In this document: piece by piece, positions 60,265 to 64,000 of the stretch | Position numbering within the stretch: position 1 is the stretch's first letter | Layout of the letters: each line of letters starts with the position of its first letter | Origin: Roseovarius sp. | GTDB taxonomy: Bacteria > Pseudomonadota > Alphaproteobacteria > Rhodobacterales > Rhodobacteraceae | Assembly: GCA_027493545.1 (NCBI GenBank) | Contig: JAOSKR010000001.1 | Span: 338,001-402,000, forward strand | Length of the DNA stretch: 64,000 nt | Direction of reading: 5' to 3' | Program-made: the position numbers and the translations under genes | The notes under the pieces: model-generated | Seen by the model: the letters and a program-made list of their open reading frames with translations, nothing else | Told to the model about the DNA's origin: nothing | The model's database searches: none

Positions 60265-61298
60265 TCCGGCGCCTCGGCGCGGCGATCTGCGTCTGGCTGC
60301 TGGCGGCGGCCGCGTCGCCGGCCGACGATGTCAACCGGACGGTGCTCGAATTCGACGATCTGCGCGGCTGGCGGCTGGACAATCACCAGCGCGCGCTCGA
60401 TGCGTTTCTGGTGACCTGTCCCGATCTGCGCGACCCCGACTGGCGCTCGCTGTGCGCGCTGGCACAGCAGAAACCCGAGGCCCGGACGTTCTTCGAACTC
60501 TTCTTTCGGCCGGTGCTGATCGAGAACGGCACACCGGCGCTTTTCACCGGCTATTTCGAGCCCGAACTCGACGGCGCGCGCCGACCGGGCGGGCGGTTCC
60601 GCTATCCGGTCTACCGCGAACCCGAGATCGCGAAGGCGTCGAACCCGTGGCTGACCCGGCGCGAGATCGAGACCGGGGATGCGATGCACGGCAAGGGGCT
60701 CGAGATCGCCTGGGTCGATGACCCCGTGGAACTGTTCTTCCTTCAAATCCAAGGCTCGGGCCGCATCCGGCTGCGCGACGGCAGCGTCATCAGGGTGGGC
60801 TATGGCGGTGCCAACGGCCATCCCTACCGCTCGATCGGGGTCGAACTGGTGCGGCGCGGCATCTACACCGTGCACCAGGTTTCGGCCGAGGTGATCAAGA
60901 ACTGGGTTCGCCGCCACCCCGAAGAGGGGCGCGAGCTGCTCTTTCACAACCCCTCCTACGTCTTTTTTCGTGTCGTCAACACGATTCCGCCCGATGCCGG
61001 GCCGCTTGGGGCGATGAACCGCTCGGTGACGTCCAAACGCACCGTCGCGGTCGATCCCGCCTTCGTGCCGCTTGGGGCGCCGGTCTGGGTGGAAAAGGAG
61101 GGCGAGCATGCCTTCAACCGGCTGATGGTGGCGCAGGATACCGGCTCGGCGATCAAGGGACCGCAGCGCGCGGATATCTTTTTCGGCACCGGCGCCGGTG
61201 CCGGCCGGGCGGCCGGGCGGTTGCGCGATCCGGGCCGGATGGTGGTGCTGCTGCCGATCCAGCGCGCTTTCGCCAGCGCGACGGAGCCGTTTCAATGA
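60261..61298 (+). CDS. mltA: Membrane-bound lytic murein transglycosylase A
   Basis: A 345-aa murein lytic enzyme. A signal peptide ends near residue 22. The MltA domain has FTGYFEPELDGAR, YPVYREPE and EIAWVDDPVELFFLQIQGSGRI. The 3D domain near the end has VDPAFVPLGAPVWVEKEGEHAFNRLMVAQDTGSAIKGPQRADIFFGTG with the catalytic Asp region. It lies between timA and smr, each overlapping by 4 bp. Confidence 0.95.
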   Translation: MIRRLGAAICVWLLAAAASPADDVNRTVLEFDDLRGWRLDNHQRALDAFLVTCPDLRDPDWRSLCALAQQKPEARTFFELFFRPVLIENGTPALFTGYFEPELDGARRPGGRFRYPVYREPEIAKASNPWLTRREIETGDAMHGKGLEIAWVDDPVELFFLQIQGSGRIRLRDGSVIRVGYGGANGHPYRSIGVELVRRGIYTVHQVSAEVIKNWVRRHPEEGRELLFHNPSYVFFRVVNTIPPDAGPLGAMNRSVTSKRTVAVDPAFVPLGAPVWVEKEGEHAFNRLMVAQDTGSAIKGPQRADIFFGTGAGAGRAAGRLRDPGRMVVLLPIQRAFASATEPFQ

Positions 61299-61906
61299 GC
61301 CGCCGGCGGTTGCACCCCGACGAGCTGGCGTTGTGGCAGCGGGTGGCCGGAACCGCCGAGCCGCTGCATCCCAAGACCGATGTTTTCGCCCGGGACCGGG
61401 CGAACGGCACGAAGAAGCCAGAGACCCCGGCCCTGCGCCGCCGGCCCCAGGCCGCCGTTCCGGTCGGCCGGTTCGAGATGAGTCGCGACGCGGCGCCGGG
61501 CGCGGCGCGGCACGACATCCTGCCGGGGATAGCCGAGCGCATCGCCGCCGCACCGCTCAGGATGGACCGCAAGGCCCATGCCCGGCTGAAGCGCGGCAAG
61601 CTCGAACCCGACGTCCGCATCGACCTGCACGGCATGACGCTGGATCGGGCGCGCTCCGCGCTGGTCGCCTTCATTCTGAACGCCCATGCCCGCGACCACC
61701 GCCTGGTGCTGGTCATCACCGGCAAGGGCAAGCGCAGCGAGGATCGTGGTCCGATCCCCACCCAGCCCGGTGCGCTCCGCCACCAGGTGCCGCACTGGCT
61801 GGGGGCGCCGCCGCTGTCGCGGGCGGTGCTGCAGATCGCCCAGGCGCATCGGCGCCACGGCGGCGAGGGCGCGTATTACGTCTATCTAAGACGCCGGCGA
61901 GAGTAG
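61295..61906 (+). CDS. Smr-domain endonuclease-like protein
   Basis: A 203-aa protein. Residues ~115-195 form the Smr domain: RIDLHGMTLDRARSALVAFI with the LDLHG-type motif, then LVITGKGKRSE and GALRHQVPHWL. The preceding ~100 residues are basic and likely disordered. Smr domains nick DNA or cut RNA, including on stalled ribosomes in some bacteria; the target here is unknown. It overlaps the convergent MFS gene by 21 bp. Confidence 0.85.
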   Translation: MSRRRLHPDELALWQRVAGTAEPLHPKTDVFARDRANGTKKPETPALRRRPQAAVPVGRFEMSRDAAPGAARHDILPGIAERIAAAPLRMDRKAHARLKRGKLEPDVRIDLHGMTLDRARSALVAFILNAHARDHRLVLVITGKGKRSEDRGPIPTQPGALRHQVPHWLGAPPLSRAVLQIAQAHRRHGGEGAYYVYLRRRRE

Positions 61907-63109
61907 CAGCCGCGCGCGGGCGACACCGATGCTCATCATCACGGTGGCAAAGATGAAATAGCCGGCCACGATCAGGTATTGCGTCTCGATGCCGAGCCCG
62001 AGGTCTATGCCGAGACCCGTCAGCCCCGGTCCGATGGCCGATCCCAGCACCATCACCGCCGCCGCCAGCGCCTTGATCGACCCCAGTTGGCCGGTGCCGT
62101 AGAACTCGGCCCAGAAGGCGTTGGGCACCGTGGTGTTGGCCCCCGTGGTCAGCCCCAGAAAGACGAACCCGGCCAGGATCGTCCACGGGCCCGGTGCGAA
62201 CGCGAAGAGCGCGAACGCCGCCACCATCGGTAATTGCACGAACGGGATCAGCCGGGGCGTGCCGATCCGGTCAAGCGCCCAGCCCGACAGCATCATCGCG
62301 CCGATGCCGGCGACGGTATAAAGCGGGAACATCGCCACCAGCTCGACATGGGGGATGCCCTTGATTTCCGCGAAATGGACCCGGTGAAAGAAGAACGCGG
62401 TGTTGAACGCCGCTGTTCCCAGCAGCGCCGGCGCCATGAACCAGAAGAGGAAATGCCCCAGCGTCTCGCGCCGGCTCCAGTGGCGGCCGAGCATGCCGTG
62501 CGAGCGGTCCGACGCCGCCCAGGATTGCGGCGTGCGCTCGTGCCGCAGCAGCAGGGCCAGAACCGGGATCCCGGCCAGCGCGACCAGCGCCGCCCCGACC
62601 CACAAGAGCCGCCAGTCCCACATCGTCATCAGCGACACGAAGAGGAGCGGCAGCAGCGCCTCGCCCGCGGCAAAGCCCAGCGTGGCGATGGACAGCGCGG
62701 TGCCGCGCGTGGCGATGAACCAGCGCGCCACCGCCACTATCGCGATATGGCTGGTCATGCCCTGCCCGGAAAAGCGCAGCGCGAAGATCACCGGGATAAG
62801 TCCCCACCAGACCGGATTGAGCACCATCGACAGGCAGGCCAGCGCCAACAGCACCAGCACCGCCGGAGCAAGTACCCGCACCCGGAAGTGGTCGGTCAGC
62901 CCGCCGGCCCAGACCATCGCCAGCGCCGAGGCGGCGGTGCCGAGCGTGTAGATGCCGCCCCAGCCGCCGTGGCTGAGCCCGAAATCGGCGCGGATATGGC
63001 CGGCGAAGATCGAGATGAAGAAGGTCTGCCCGAAGCTCGACAGGAAAGTGAGCAGAACCCCTGCCGTCAGCCACGGCGCGTTGTCGCGAAGGAAGGAGGA
63101 GTTCGGCAT
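61886..63109 (-). CDS. MFS transporter
   Basis: A 407-aa permease with about twelve transmembrane helices. The opening NAPWLTAGVLLTFLSSFGQTFFISIFAGHIRADFGLSHGGWGGIYTLGTAASALAMVWAGGLTDHFRVR includes the loop 2-3 signature GGLTDHFRVR. The substrate is unknown; no neighbour suggests one. ATG 63109 has AGGAGG near it. It stands alone between the unknown membrane protein and smr. Confidence 0.88.
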   Translation of the reverse strand: MPNSSFLRDNAPWLTAGVLLTFLSSFGQTFFISIFAGHIRADFGLSHGGWGGIYTLGTAASALAMVWAGGLTDHFRVRVLAPAVLVLLALACLSMVLNPVWWGLIPVIFALRFSGQGMTSHIAIVAVARWFIATRGTALSIATLGFAAGEALLPLLFVSLMTMWDWRLLWVGAALVALAGIPVLALLLRHERTPQSWAASDRSHGMLGRHWSRRETLGHFLFWFMAPALLGTAAFNTAFFFHRVHFAEIKGIPHVELVAMFPLYTVAGIGAMMLSGWALDRIGTPRLIPFVQLPMVAAFALFAFAPGPWTILAGFVFLGLTTGANTTVPNAFWAEFYGTGQLGSIKALAAAVMVLGSAIGPGLTGLGIDLGLGIETQYLIVAGYFIFATVMMSIGVARARLLLSPAS

Positions 63110-63208
63110 GACGCATCTGTTGCCCGAAACCGGCGGGAAGAAAAGGAGAATTCGTCCGCCAGGCAAACCAGGCTGGGGCCGGCGCAAGCCCGGCCCGCGG
63201 GCTGCGTG

Positions 63209-63899
63209 TCAGGTCACTTCGTCCTTGTTTCGGGGAAGCAGAAAGATGGAACAGGCGAGCACGGCAAAGACCAGCTCGTACACCTCCCATTTGCGATGCA
63301 TGTCCAAGAGGCTTATCACCAGGCTGGCAACGACCGCCGAGGATTGCATGACGCAGGTGCGGCACGGGTACCGATAACGCACGCGCCACACCGCGAACCC
63401 AGCCGGCACGGGGGTAGAGCACCGGCAGAACCACCGGGTACAACAGCAGGATCAGCGTCAGGATCGGGCCGAACAGGGTCTTTGTCAGCTGCCTTTCCCC
63501 GACGATCAGGTTGTGCAGGTTGGTTTCGTTCTGTTGGTTGTGCTGCTGGAGGAATTCACCGGCCTTCCAATCGAATATCCGCTGTCCCCACGAGATTTCC
63601 TCCCCGGCACCGAAGATGAACACCAGCGCATAGAACCCGGTGATCAACGCGGACCTCTTCAATCGCCGCCGCCAGAGCGACCCGGCGTTCCGGAAAAGGA
63701 TGACCGCCGCGAGGAACAGAAGGATTGCAGTGCCCCATTCAACCGGGCCATCCTCGATGGCGAAGCCGAGGCTGAACTCGGTATGCAGACCCGTGAGCTG
63801 GTACGCGACCGTGAATATCAGGCTCGAATAAGCCAGCCCGAACAGGACGACATCGGCGCGGCTGAGTTGGGACCGGCTGTTGAGAAACATCATTTTCAT
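63209..63899 (-). CDS. Unknown multi-helix membrane protein (one frame break)
   Basis: I do not recognise a family with certainty. Transmembrane segments lie at about 15-35, 50-68, 80-98 and 140-158. A distinctive motif EEISWGQRIFDW follows helix 3 (~100-111), with HNLIVGERQLTKTLFGPILTLILLL after it. The frame breaks at an extra C in 63410-63414 (plus-strand G run). Removing it gives ...YPVPAGFAVW and an end at 63209 with another helix. Corrected ~229 aa, length 3n+1. The conserved acidic and His residues in the loops suggest an enzyme or metal-binding membrane protein (inference). Confidence 0.6.
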
Positions 63900-64000
63900 T
63901 TCCGAGTACTGATCTGTTTCCGGTCCGATAGGCCAACCGGCAGCCCGGATCAAGCCGGCGCCCGGCGCCCCGGCGCCGCGCCTGCATTCCCTACAGCACG

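Overview
This window is a stretch of chromosome from a GC-rich alphaproteobacterium, most likely Rhodobacterales (Rhodobacteraceae/Roseobacter group). The assignment rests on protein style and gene order: rimP-nusA-ylxR-infB, hslO-nudL-pcnB, hrcA-grpE beside rph-rdgB-hemW, rho-mnmE-mnmG-rsmG-parA-parB, and maf-aroE-coaE-dnaQ facing secB-fxsA-timA-mltA-smr. It is inferred from the sequence alone. Almost every gene is a core housekeeping gene. There is no prophage, insertion sequence or CRISPR array.

Layout. 1-2.5 kb: dnaK (3' end), dnaJ, radC. 2.5-8 kb, minus strand: a PstS-like/OmpA fusion, an unknown secreted protein and secA. 8-10.6 kb: parvulin, argJ, mutT. 10.6-11 kb: a 44-codon ORF, a palindromic repeat and the infB hairpin. 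11-16.6 kb, minus strand: infB, ylxR, nusA, rimP, with an intrinsic terminator in the rimP leader. 16.7-17.5 kb: a small islet with a tRNA-3'-end-like fragment and a HicAB toxin-antitoxin pair. 17.7-24 kb: pip, ubiG, a MarR regulator, a nitrilase-like gene, glutaredoxin, comF, a methyltransferase and hemH. 24-27 kb: a PEP-mutase-like enzyme and an envelope cluster (two L,D-transpeptidases around a CAP lipoprotein). 27-34 kb: ABC exporter, pcnB, nudL, hslO, a Nudix protein, a response regulator-PP2C phosphatase and an HPt protein. 34-35.9 kb: argG, then a second islet holding a tRNA-like RNA with its own terminator and a ribbon-helix-helix protein behind a four-half-site operator. 36-43 kb: sulfotransferase-like protein, tpm, class IV aminotransferase, maeB, mutS. 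43-47.9 kb: grpE, hrcA, rph, rdgB, hemW, DUF454. 47.9-61.9 kb: the probable origin region, with parB/parA, two perfect parS sites, rsmG, mnmG, mnmE, rho, hemJ, a 419-bp gap that is the best oriC candidate, then maf, aroE, coaE, dnaQ, secB, fxsA, timA, mltA and smr. 61.9-64 kb: an MFS transporter and an unknown membrane protein.

Sequence quality matters to any reader. At least 19 single-base frame breaks fall inside otherwise intact genes (secA twice, nusA twice, the nitrilase twice, mutS, mnmE, mnmG, rsmG, rph, hemJ, maf, pip and others). Most lie in short homopolymers. Each gene's length modulo 3 agrees with the break assigned to it. The pattern fits uncorrected long-read error better than real pseudogenes, so these genes are annotated full length with the break noted.

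The most interesting biology is (1) parS sites embedded in the coding start of rsmG and in the start codon of mnmG, close to a candidate oriC; (2) a 58-aa ribbon-helix-helix protein preceded by CAATG/CATTG half-sites at exact 11-bp spacing and by a hairpin covering its Shine-Dalgarno, next to an unusual short tRNA-like RNA; and (3) a terminator about 20 nt before rimP that could attenuate the nusA-infB operon.
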